A DNA stretch of 64,000 nt from Vibrio europaeus (lineage in GTDB: Bacteria > Pseudomonadota > Gammaproteobacteria > Enterobacterales > Vibrionaceae). The stretch covers positions 1,550,001-1,614,000 of the forward strand of contig NZ_LUAX01000007.1 in assembly GCF_001695575.1 (NCBI RefSeq), written 5' to 3'. Shown here one piece after another: positions 35,255-43,073 of this stretch. Numbering within the stretch: position 1 is the stretch's first letter; every line of letters begins with the position of its first letter. The position numbers and the translations under genes were made by a program. The notes beneath the pieces are model-generated. The model worked only from the letters and a program-made list of their open reading frames with translations, was not told the origin of the DNA and made no database searches.

Positions 35255-35874
35255 GAAGCGACGGCTGACAAAGTCAGCAAGGTTTGAGCCGTGTAATAGG
35301 TGATCATCACAACGTGACGCGAGTAAGCTGAGTGGCTGCGAAAACGATCCACTGCCAGTACTACATCCGACACGATGAAAATGAATGCGCCTAACACGGC
35401 ATAGCCCGCACCAGAGCCTAAAGATGAATTCCAATGCTCAATGGTGCCCCAAGCCATCATCAGTATTCCCAAGCTATAGATGGCGATAGGTAGCTTCCAA
35501 TGGCCTAAGTTCGGCAATAACAGCAGATACACAAGTGTTCCAGTCGCAAGGAGCGTTAAGAATATCCAGACATTAATTTGCATATCTACCGCACTGAAAA
35601 ATGCGATGCTATAAGCAAAGTGGGCAAGTAAAAAAACGCTAAGACCTTGTATAAACTTATCTTTAGGGTGCATCAAAAAGATGTCTCCGATGCAAGATAA
35701 GATCAGGCCAACGCCAATCCACAAGGCGTAGGTTGCCTGGGCTTGTTGACTGCCAAAGACAATAATAGACATAAGAAAGATCGGTGTCGGCTTCGATAAA
35801 TAAAAAATCCAACGATTGCTTTGGTTAATACTCCATACGTGTATTGCGCACGTTAGGGTAATTAATAGCCACAT
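35251..35874 (-). CDS. YhhN-family membrane protein (lysoplasmalogenase-like)
   Basis: 207 residues with about eight hydrophobic segments. Family markers are the early SKPTPIFLMS loop, GLILSCIGDIFLMHPKDKFIQGL with acidic residues at a membrane edge, LLAHFAYSIAF, and FIVSDVVLAVDRFR near the end. The YhhN/TMEM86 family includes lysoplasmalogenases that cleave vinyl-ether lysophospholipids, but bacterial members are mostly uncharacterised. It is located in the inner membrane. Transcribed alone from a promoter near the terminator at 35885. Confidence 0.85.
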   Translation of the reverse strand: MWLLITLTCAIHVWSINQSNRWIFYLSKPTPIFLMSIIVFGSQQAQATYALWIGVGLILSCIGDIFLMHPKDKFIQGLSVFLLAHFAYSIAFFSAVDMQINVWIFLTLLATGTLVYLLLLPNLGHWKLPIAIYSLGILMMAWGTIEHWNSSLGSGAGYAVLGAFIFIVSDVVLAVDRFRSHSAYSRHVVMITYYTAQTLLTLSAVAS

Positions 35875-35885
35875 AAATCCTTCTT

Positions 35886-35916
35886 ATACAAAAAAAGCAG
35901 CGAATGCTGCTTTTTA
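35886..35916. terminator. Terminator downstream of yqhD
   Basis: AAAAAGCAGC, a four-base loop, and GCTGCTTTTT; on the minus strand it ends yqhD. Confidence 0.85.
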
Positions 35917-35936
35917 GATTAATAACTTAGCTGAAT

Positions 35937-37085
35937 TTACGCAATAGCAAGGTCAAGGATCTTACGGCTTTGCTCTAAGTTGATCGCTTGGTTTTCACCC
36001 AATGCAACCATACCGTGCTGTGTCAGTTGATTAATCACAGAATCAACGGCTTGTTCTTTATCGGTTTCGTACTCACTAAATTGAGTGGTAACACCTAGCG
36101 ATTGGTAGAAAGATTCAATAGCAACAATGGTTTGCTCAGCTAGATCGTCTGACGCTTCGAGACCAAATACGTTAACACCCATCTGTTCTAGTTTTGTCTT
36201 TTTAACAGCAAATTGATTACGTAGCAAAGATGGCTGAACGATAGCGAGTGAGCGTGCGTGATCAACACCCCAAAGCGCCGTAAACTCATGACCGATCATA
36301 TGCGTCGCCCAATCTTGCGGAACGCCAGAACCAATCAGTCCGTTAAGTGCTTGGTTCGCTGTCCACATCAAGTTTGCACGCCACTGATCATTGTCGCGCT
36401 CTGCAAATTCGGCACCTAACACTTTTAAGTTCTTAAGCAGCGCTTCTGCGTAACCATCTTGAACCATAGCGCCGTGCTGGTTGGTTAAGTACTGCTCGCA
36501 GACGTGAACCCAAGCATCGACAATACCATTGATTAATTGCTTCTCTGGCAGAGTTTTCATTACATCTGGGTCCATGACCGCAAACTTAGGCTGTACATGC
36601 GGTGTCATGAACGGGAGTTTGTCATGAGTTTCTGCTTTGGTAATCACAGCGCCCATGTTTGATTCTGATCCTGTAGCCGGTAATGTTAGGATAGCGCCTA
36701 GCGGCACAGCTTCAGTCACTTGATGTTTGCCAACCATAATGTCCCAACCATCACCGTCATATTTCGCAGCGGCTGCGACATATTTTGAGCCATCGATGAC
36801 CGAACCACCGCCCACTGCCAGTATGAAGTCGATACCTCGTTGTTTGACGAGAGCAACGGCTTTATCAAGTGTTTCTTTTGTTGGATTTGGCTCTACGCCG
36901 GAAAATTCGCTCCAAGTGTGGTTGCTCAGAGCCTGTGAAACCTGATCATAAACACCATTACTTTTAATTGAACCACCACCGTATATAACAAGTACTTTTT
37001 GATCGGTAGGGATGATGGATTGAATGCTTTGAATCTGACCTTGGCCAAATTGAATTTGGGTTGGGTTGACGTATGAAAATTGCAT
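35937..37085 (-). CDS. yqhD: NADPH-dependent aldehyde reductase (iron-type alcohol dehydrogenase)
   Basis: 382 residues. It aligns with E. coli YqhD throughout: VIYGGGSIKSNGV, FAVGGGSV-type loop AVGGGSVIDGSKY, TLPATGSESN, ALNGLIGSGVPQDWATHMIGHE and the HGMVALGEN end. Metal ligands are the Asp/His set in IVDAWVHVCEQ and MIGHEFTALWGVDHA. YqhD reduces toxic aldehydes such as methylglyoxal, glyoxal and lipid-peroxidation products using NADPH. It is divergent from an AraC-type gene that, by analogy with yqhC, is likely its activator. Confidence 0.93.
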   Translation of the reverse strand: MQFSYVNPTQIQFGQGQIQSIQSIIPTDQKVLVIYGGGSIKSNGVYDQVSQALSNHTWSEFSGVEPNPTKETLDKAVALVKQRGIDFILAVGGGSVIDGSKYVAAAAKYDGDGWDIMVGKHQVTEAVPLGAILTLPATGSESNMGAVITKAETHDKLPFMTPHVQPKFAVMDPDVMKTLPEKQLINGIVDAWVHVCEQYLTNQHGAMVQDGYAEALLKNLKVLGAEFAERDNDQWRANLMWTANQALNGLIGSGVPQDWATHMIGHEFTALWGVDHARSLAIVQPSLLRNQFAVKKTKLEQMGVNVFGLEASDDLAEQTIVAIESFYQSLGVTTQFSEYETDKEQAVDSVINQLTQHGMVALGENQAINLEQSRKILDLAIA

Positions 37086-37131
37086 TGTGTTATGCCTCTT
37101 GCTTCCAGTTATGGATTGTAATCTTTATCGT

Positions 37132-37145
37132 TAATATGCATATTA
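37132..37145. promoter_or_regulatory. 14-bp perfect palindrome between yqhD and araC-type gene
   Basis: TAATATGCATATTA reads identically on both strands. It sits in the 103-base divergent promoter region and may be an operator or overlap a -10 element. Confidence 0.35.
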
Positions 37146-37188
37146 GTAGTGGAATGTGGCTTAATAAAGACCAATTACTCCAAATGTT

Positions 37189-38112
37189 ATGCCTATTTCT
37201 CCAAAGTTGATTTTAGCGGAGCAAAAAATGTCACTCGCCGAACTTATGCAGCAATACGTCGATTTGAAAGGCTTCGATCAACTCGAAGGCATTGCCAAAA
37301 CAGAAATTGAAGGACTCTACTTTTATCGAAGTAGTCAGGGAAATACGCGTCGGCCTTTTGTCTATCAATCTGGCGTTATTGTGCTTGGACAAGGTAAAAA
37401 GAACATCTACCTTGGCAATGAGCCTGTTCAATATGGACCCGATGACTATCTCGTTGTCGGCGTCCCAATGCCTTTAGAGTGTGAAGCAATTGCCGTCGAT
37501 GGAGAGCCCTTACTGGGTTTGAGTATCGATATCGACCCACAAGTACTGCACCGACTCGTCAATAAACTGGAAACCATGAATTGTTACAAGCCTTGTGCAG
37601 ATGGCAGCGTGCGTTCCGGTCTTAAATCCGTTGCGATGGATGACGATATGCTCGGTGTCTGCAAAAGGCTGATGAAAGCACTCTGTAATCCGGTTGAGCT
37701 TGCGGTGTTAGGCGATAGTTTGATGGAGGAGTTAGCATTTAGAGCCTTAATGAGCAAAGAAGGCCATGTATTATTCGATCTCGCTCGCCATGAGGGTCAC
37801 TACGCACGAGTGGCAAAAGCACTCGATTACCTACATCAGAACTATACAGCTTCTGTGACAGTGCAAGATCTTGCAGAACAAGCAAATATGAGTATTTCTG
37901 CGTTTCACCAAGCCTTTAGGAGTGTCACCTTAGCCTCTCCAATCCAGTACATTAAAAAGGTTCGATTGGATAAGGCGCGTGAGCTAATACAGTTAGAGGG
38001 GGTTAAAGTTGGAGAAGCGGCTCGTTTAGTGGGATATAACAGTACTTCTCAGTTCTCAAGGGAATTCAAACGCCACTTCAATGAAACCCCGAAAGCTAAA
38101 CTTGTTAGCTAA
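37189..38112 (+). CDS. AraC-family regulator, probable YqhC-type activator of yqhD
   Basis: Up to 307 residues; an alternative start at 37228 (MSLAELM) is equally plausible, as neither has a clear ribosome site. The N-terminal ~190 residues are the AraC_N cupin-like domain (GVIVLGQGKKNIYLGNEPVQYGPDDYLVV). The C-terminal ~100 hold two helix-turn-helix units: VQDLAEQANMSISAFHQAFRSV and KVGEAARLVGYNSTSQFSREFKRHF. The divergent arrangement with yqhD copies E. coli yqhC-yqhD, where the regulator senses reactive aldehydes. Confidence 0.86.
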   Translation: MPISPKLILAEQKMSLAELMQQYVDLKGFDQLEGIAKTEIEGLYFYRSSQGNTRRPFVYQSGVIVLGQGKKNIYLGNEPVQYGPDDYLVVGVPMPLECEAIAVDGEPLLGLSIDIDPQVLHRLVNKLETMNCYKPCADGSVRSGLKSVAMDDDMLGVCKRLMKALCNPVELAVLGDSLMEELAFRALMSKEGHVLFDLARHEGHYARVAKALDYLHQNYTASVTVQDLAEQANMSISAFHQAFRSVTLASPIQYIKKVRLDKARELIQLEGVKVGEAARLVGYNSTSQFSREFKRHFNETPKAKLVS

Positions 38113-38158
38113 CTGTAAAAAGAGGAAATCAGGTTTTACAAATTTACAGTGTTTTTTA
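38110..38158 (+). terminator. Weak AT-rich terminator of the AraC-type gene
   Basis: ACTGTAAA (38112-38119) and TTTACAGT (38143-38150) flank an inner GTAAAA/TTTTAC pair and are followed by GTTTTTTAA. The stem starts at the gene's stop codon. Confidence 0.5.
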
Positions 38159-38495
38159 ACTCAAGTTTGAGTAATATTATAAAAACAAAGCGAATTATTC
38201 TCGTTTCCCTATAGGAGATCTAGTCAATCTTCTGTGATAAGCCCCTTTTTCAGTGATGATGAAGGGGTTTATTTTTTATCATAACCAAGTAAAAACTCGT
38301 TATTGATGCAAATTAAGTGTTTACTTGTTGCATATGTTGAGCTGTAAATTGCGAGTCATTTTATAGTCTGACCAAACAATACGTGTCATTTTGGCATTCT
38401 TATCTAGGGTTATTTTACGCGAAAATTTAAGTGTTCGATCTTATTGATAAACATAGAAATTAAAGCGTTTAAACAATAACTTAAGGATAAATGAA
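38159..38495. other. Intergenic region upstream of the chitinase gene; possible small transcript
   Basis: Contains no credible ORF. A second hairpin with a T-run (AAGCCCCTT ... AAGGGGTTT, 38239-38276) lies 80-120 bases past the AraC gene's own terminator, so it could end either read-through or a short independent RNA starting near 38180. The remaining ~215 bases before the chitinase are AT-rich and should hold its promoter. I looked for a c-di-GMP (GEMM) riboswitch core and did not see one. Confidence 0.35.
38239..38276 (+). terminator. Intrinsic terminator in the AraC-chitinase gap
   Basis: AAGCCCCTT(TTT), loop, (TG)AAGGGGTTT, then ATTTTTTATC. Confidence 0.7.
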
Positions 38496-41400
38496 ATGCG
38501 TAAATCAACGTCAGAAACGGCCAGAAGAGTCTTTACCCTTAGTACTCTTAGCGCGTCATGTTTAATGGCATTCAACAGTTATGCCGCAGTTGACTGTAGC
38601 CCTCTCGGAGCTTGGGATTCATCGACCATTTATAACACTGGTGATCAAGTTCAACACTTGGGCGAGGGTTATCAGGCCAATTATTGGACGCAAGGAAATA
38701 ACCCAACCCAAACGTCTGGCGAATGGGGTCACTGGAAACATTTAGGAGCGTGTGATGCTACTGGTGGAAATGAGCCTCCAACGGTGTCAGTTACGTTTCC
38801 TCTTGCCTCTGATTCAATTACTCAAGGTGACGCTGTCACTATTTCTGCAAGCGCGTCAGATGTAGATGGAACGGTTACCAAGGTGGAGTTTTCTGTTGAT
38901 GGTGTTGTGGTTGGTCAAGCGACACAAGCTCCTTATAGTCTGGCTTGGACCGCTACCGTTGGCAGTCATCAAATCAGTGCGGTTTCTTATGATGATGCGG
39001 GCGCTCAGAGTACAGTCAGTAGCGTGACAATAAATGTCGCCTCTTCAAATCCTGACAACATTGCCCCAACAGTCGATGTTGCGCTATCAACCAACTCGTT
39101 AGATGTAGGAAGCGTAGTGACACTTACGGCGAATGCCGCAGATGCGGATGGATCAGTTGATAAGGTCGACTTTTATATTGGTGGTAGTTTGGTTGGTACT
39201 GCCGCTACTGCGCCTTACACTTTGAATTACACAACGGTGCAAGCTGGCAGTCTTGCGGTCTATGCCGTTGCAACAGACAACTTAGGGGCGAGTACTAATT
39301 CGTCGCCTGTTACTCTCGTTGTTAACGGTGTACCGCCAGTTGCGAATTGTCGTCCAGACGGTTTATACCAGACACAAGGCGTGAACGTTCCTTACTGTAC
39401 CGTCTACGATGGCGAAGGTCGTGAGCAGATGGGAGTGGATCACCCACGTCGCATGATCGGATATTTCACTAGCTGGCGTGCGGGTGATGACCCACAAGCC
39501 TCATACCTCGTCAAAGATATTCCATGGGAACAACTGACTCATATTAATTATGCCTTTGTTGGTATTGGTTCTGATGGGAAAGTGAACTTAGGTGATGTGA
39601 ACGACCCAAACAATGCAGCAACAAGCAAAGAATGGCCAGGGGTAGAGATTGACCCGACTCTCGGTTTCAAAGGGCACTTTGGTGCTTTGGCGACTTATAA
39701 GCAGCGCTATGGTGTTAAGACACTGATTTCTATTGGTGGCTGGGCTGAAACCGGTGGTCACTTTGATGCCAATGGTAATCGTGTTGCTGATGGTGGTTTC
39801 TACACCATGACAACTAATGCCGATGGCTCAATTAACCATGCAGGTATAGAAAAATTTGCAGCTTCCGCCGTTGAAATGATGCGTACCTATAAGTTCGATG
39901 GTCTGGATATTGACTACGAATATCCGACTTCAATGGCAGGTGCAGGCAACCCTTATGATAAAGCCTTCATGGAGCCGAGACGCCCATATTTGTGGGCTTC
40001 TTACCAAGAGTTAATGAAAGTCTTACGTGAAAAGCTCGACGCAGCTTCAGCGCAAGACGGTATTCACTACATGCTAACTATCGCGGCGCCATCATCTGGC
40101 TATCTATTGCGAGGTATGGAAACCTTTGATGTCACTAAATACCTCGATTACGTCAACATCATGTCCTACGACCTGCATGGTGCATGGAACGATCATGTAG
40201 GACACAATGCTGCGTTGTTCGATACGGGAGAAGACTCAGAGTTAGCGCAGTGGAATGTCTATGGTACGGCCGCCTATGGTGGTATTGGCTACCTTAATAC
40301 CGACTGGGCTTACCACTATTTCCGCGGTTCGATGCCAGCAGGCCGCATCAACATTGGTGTTCCATACTACACTCGCGGTTGGCAAGATGTGACAGGCGGT
40401 ACTAATGGTCTTTGGGGCCGTGCTGCCTTACCAAATCAAGCCCAATGCCCAGAAGGAACAGGGGAAGGCGAGAAGAACAATTGTGGTAATGGTGCGATGG
40501 GCATCGATAACATGTGGCATGATAAAGATCCTCAAGGCAACGAAATGGGGGCGGGCTCAGGTCCAATGTGGCATGCTAAAAACTTAGAGAAGGGGATATG
40601 GGGTTCGTACAGCGCTGCTTATGGGTTAGATCCTGTTAATGATCCTAGTGATCAATTGGTTGGTACCTATACAAGACACTATGACAGCGTTGCGGTTGCA
40701 CCTTGGTTATGGAACGCACAAAAGAATGTTTTCCTCTCCACTGAAGATGAAGCTTCGGTCTCTGTTAAGGCGGACTACGTTATCAACAAAGAGATCGGTG
40801 GGATTATGTTCTGGGAGCTCGCAGGGGACTACAACTGTTATCTGCTTGAGAATGGACAGCGTACCTCTGTCGACTTGAGTGAGCAAGCCTGTGCAAATGG
40901 AACTGGTGAATATCACATGGGTAACACCATGACGAAAGCTATCTACGATAAGTTTAAGCCTGCAACACCATATGGCAATAAGGTTTCAACGGGCGCAATA
41001 CCTACCGAGGCTGTTGATATAGCAGTGACGATTGGCGGTTTTAAAGTCGGTGATCAAAATTACCCAATCAACCCTAAAGTAACCTTCACCAACAATACAG
41101 GGCAAGCCATTCCTGGTGGGACAGAATTCCAGTTCGATATCCCAGTCTCTGCGCCAGATAATGCTAAAGATCAATCCGGTGGTGGATTAAAAGTCATCGC
41201 GTCTGGCCACACTAGAGCGAACAACATTGGTGGTCTTGATGGTCCAATGCACAGAGTCGCGTTTAGCCTGCCAAGCTGGAAAGAGTTACCTGCCGGCGGG
41301 ACTTACGAGCTTGATATGGTCTACTACCTACCGGTCTCTGGGCCTGCGAATTACACTGTAAATCTGAACGGAGTAGATTACGCATTTAAGTTTGAGCAAC

Positions 41401-41636
41401 CAGACTTACCGCTAGCGGATTTGTCTAATGGTGGAAATAATGGCGGAAACAACGGTGGTAATAACGGAGGCAGCTCTGGCACCGTATCCGCATGGGAGCC
41501 AGGCGTGACCCAAGCAGTCAATGGTGACACCTATTCATACAATGGCAAGTGTTTCGTTGCCAAGAACAACCCGGGAACATGGGAATCACCGACTCAGTCA
41601 AACTGGTTTTGGGATGAGGTTACTTGTCCTCAGTAA
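38496..41636 (+). CDS. Secreted multidomain chitinase (GH18)
   Basis: 1046 residues. Order: signal peptide (to about 30, ending NSYAAV); CBM5/12-type chitin-binding domain (about 33-88, W/Y-rich); two bacterial Ig-like modules (about 94-185 and 190-278, each starting PTV and containing SASDVDGTVTKVEF or the equivalent NAADADGSVDKVDF); GH18 catalytic domain from about 322 to 830 with FDGLDIDYEYP (Asp468, Asp471, Asp473, catalytic Glu475); a ChiC-type domain (about 845-965); a Gly/Asn linker; and a second CBM5/12 (about 990-1046). It hydrolyses chitin outside the cell. AAGGAT precedes the ATG. In vibrios such genes are chitin-induced; no local regulator is seen. Confidence 0.94.
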   Translation: MRKSTSETARRVFTLSTLSASCLMAFNSYAAVDCSPLGAWDSSTIYNTGDQVQHLGEGYQANYWTQGNNPTQTSGEWGHWKHLGACDATGGNEPPTVSVTFPLASDSITQGDAVTISASASDVDGTVTKVEFSVDGVVVGQATQAPYSLAWTATVGSHQISAVSYDDAGAQSTVSSVTINVASSNPDNIAPTVDVALSTNSLDVGSVVTLTANAADADGSVDKVDFYIGGSLVGTAATAPYTLNYTTVQAGSLAVYAVATDNLGASTNSSPVTLVVNGVPPVANCRPDGLYQTQGVNVPYCTVYDGEGREQMGVDHPRRMIGYFTSWRAGDDPQASYLVKDIPWEQLTHINYAFVGIGSDGKVNLGDVNDPNNAATSKEWPGVEIDPTLGFKGHFGALATYKQRYGVKTLISIGGWAETGGHFDANGNRVADGGFYTMTTNADGSINHAGIEKFAASAVEMMRTYKFDGLDIDYEYPTSMAGAGNPYDKAFMEPRRPYLWASYQELMKVLREKLDAASAQDGIHYMLTIAAPSSGYLLRGMETFDVTKYLDYVNIMSYDLHGAWNDHVGHNAALFDTGEDSELAQWNVYGTAAYGGIGYLNTDWAYHYFRGSMPAGRINIGVPYYTRGWQDVTGGTNGLWGRAALPNQAQCPEGTGEGEKNNCGNGAMGIDNMWHDKDPQGNEMGAGSGPMWHAKNLEKGIWGSYSAAYGLDPVNDPSDQLVGTYTRHYDSVAVAPWLWNAQKNVFLSTEDEASVSVKADYVINKEIGGIMFWELAGDYNCYLLENGQRTSVDLSEQACANGTGEYHMGNTMTKAIYDKFKPATPYGNKVSTGAIPTEAVDIAVTIGGFKVGDQNYPINPKVTFTNNTGQAIPGGTEFQFDIPVSAPDNAKDQSGGGLKVIASGHTRANNIGGLDGPMHRVAFSLPSWKELPAGGTYELDMVYYLPVSGPANYTVNLNGVDYAFKFEQPDLPLADLSNGGNNGGNNGGNNGGSSGTVSAWEPGVTQAVNGDTYSYNGKCFVAKNNPGTWESPTQSNWFWDEVTCPQ

Positions 41637-41652
41637 GTGAATCTAGTTTGGT

Positions 41653-41687
41653 ACAAGGCCTTGGTAATCTGCCAAGGCCTTTTTGTT
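41653..41687. terminator. Bidirectional terminator between chitinase gene and glgC
   Basis: AAGGCCTTGG, loop TAATCTG, CCAAGGCCTT plus T-run. Confidence 0.88.
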
Positions 41688-41706
41688 ACCGCTGAACGTG
41701 AATTGA

Positions 41707-42921
41707 TTAAAATTTATAGCTTTCAGGGACAATGACGATGCCGTTCTCAGAGATGTGGAATCGTTTGGCATCTTCAATGGCATTTAATCCGATTGAAGTA
41801 TAGGCAGGAATTGAAACATGTTTATCAATGATACAGTTGACCAGTTTACATCCTTCACCGACTTCGACATCATCAAATAAAATACTGTCTACAATAGTTG
41901 CGCTGTCATTGATACGCACATTGGAAGAAATCACCGAGTGTTGCACGGAACCACCGGAATTAATCACGCCATTAGCGATAATCGAGTTGATAAATATCCC
42001 TTCATTACCCGTTGCCGAGGAGACGGTTCGTGCGGGAGGGAGCTGCGGTTCATATGTACGAACCCCCCAGTTAGGCTGGTACAGATTCATCGGTGGAATC
42101 GGCTCTAGCAAGTCCATATTCGCCTGATAAAACGAATCAATTGTTCCTACATCGCGCCAGTAGCAGTCTCGCGCCACACGGCCACGATCGGAGCAAAAGT
42201 TGTAAGCGTAAACGCATTGCTCATCGATTAAGCGAGGAATGATGTCGTTACCAAAGTCATGCGAAGAAAAGTCATTGTCAGCATCTTCTCTGAGTACTCG
42301 CTGAAGTGTTTCCATCTCGAATATGTAAATACCCATGGAGGCTAAACTACGATCCGGCTTGTTAGGCATGGATTGTGGATCTGCTGGTTTCTCGGAGAAG
42401 GTCTCGACTAAGCCGTGATCATTAACAGAAAGAACACCGAATGCGGATGCGTCTTTTCTCGCGACATCCATAGAGGCAATGGTCAGCTTTGCACCATTTT
42501 CAATATGGTCTTTCAGCATTTCTGCATAGTCCATGCGATAAATGTGATCACCAGATAAGACAATAACGTGCTTAGCGTCACTTCGCTCCAATAACCATAA
42601 GTTGTGGTAGATAGCGTCCGCTGTACCTTCATACCACTTGCCTTTGCCACGCATCTGAGGTGGGACGACCGAAATAAACTCGCCTAACTCAGGATTAAAC
42701 AATGACCATCCATCTCGCAGGTGCTTTTGTAATGAGTGAGATTTGTATTGCGTAAGCACCAATATCTTACGAAGCCCAGAGTGGAGGCAATTAGTTAAGG
42801 TAAAATCAATGATTCTGTACTTGCCTCCGAAAGGCACGGCAGGCTTAGCGCGGTCATCCGTAAGAGGGCTTAAGCGAGAGCCCATTCCCCCAGCTAAGAT
42901 AACGGTAAGGGTATCTTGCAT
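41707..42921 (-). CDS. glgC: Glucose-1-phosphate adenylyltransferase
   Basis: 404 residues from the ATG at 42921, with GGAGAT on the coding strand about 8 bases before; a longer frame to 42954 adds 11 residues that do not fit the family. The N-terminus LTVILAGGMGSRLSPLTDDRAKPAVPFGGKYRIIDF is the nucleotide-binding and regulatory region, followed by VLSGDHIYRMDY and SMGIYIF; the C-terminal ~110 residues are a left-handed beta-helix. It makes ADP-glucose for glycogen synthesis. No glgA or glgB is adjacent. Vibrios often carry two glgC copies; this is one of them or the only one. Confidence 0.94.
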   Translation of the reverse strand: MQDTLTVILAGGMGSRLSPLTDDRAKPAVPFGGKYRIIDFTLTNCLHSGLRKILVLTQYKSHSLQKHLRDGWSLFNPELGEFISVVPPQMRGKGKWYEGTADAIYHNLWLLERSDAKHVIVLSGDHIYRMDYAEMLKDHIENGAKLTIASMDVARKDASAFGVLSVNDHGLVETFSEKPADPQSMPNKPDRSLASMGIYIFEMETLQRVLREDADNDFSSHDFGNDIIPRLIDEQCVYAYNFCSDRGRVARDCYWRDVGTIDSFYQANMDLLEPIPPMNLYQPNWGVRTYEPQLPPARTVSSATGNEGIFINSIIANGVINSGGSVQHSVISSNVRINDSATIVDSILFDDVEVGEGCKLVNCIIDKHVSIPAYTSIGLNAIEDAKRFHISENGIVIVPESYKF

Positions 42922-43073
42922 GTTTCTATCTCCATATAGCGCAACTAACGACATATGAAGGTTAGTTCAAGAACCGCGCCAACTAGGAAACAGCGTACCA
43001 ATAAGGGTTGTTGCAAACGTCTGCACTATAAATGTGTGAACTTGGTGCATATAAATTGACCAATGCACCAAAA

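Noticed and set aside
38277..38495. c-di-GMP (GEMM) riboswitch upstream of the chitinase gene
   Set aside because: Vibrio chitin-related genes sometimes carry one, but the conserved core bases are not present here.
41427..41475. Tandem repeat suggestive of a CRISPR or satellite
   Set aside because: It is an in-frame Asn-Gly-Gly linker of the chitinase, about 12-base units, with no spacers.
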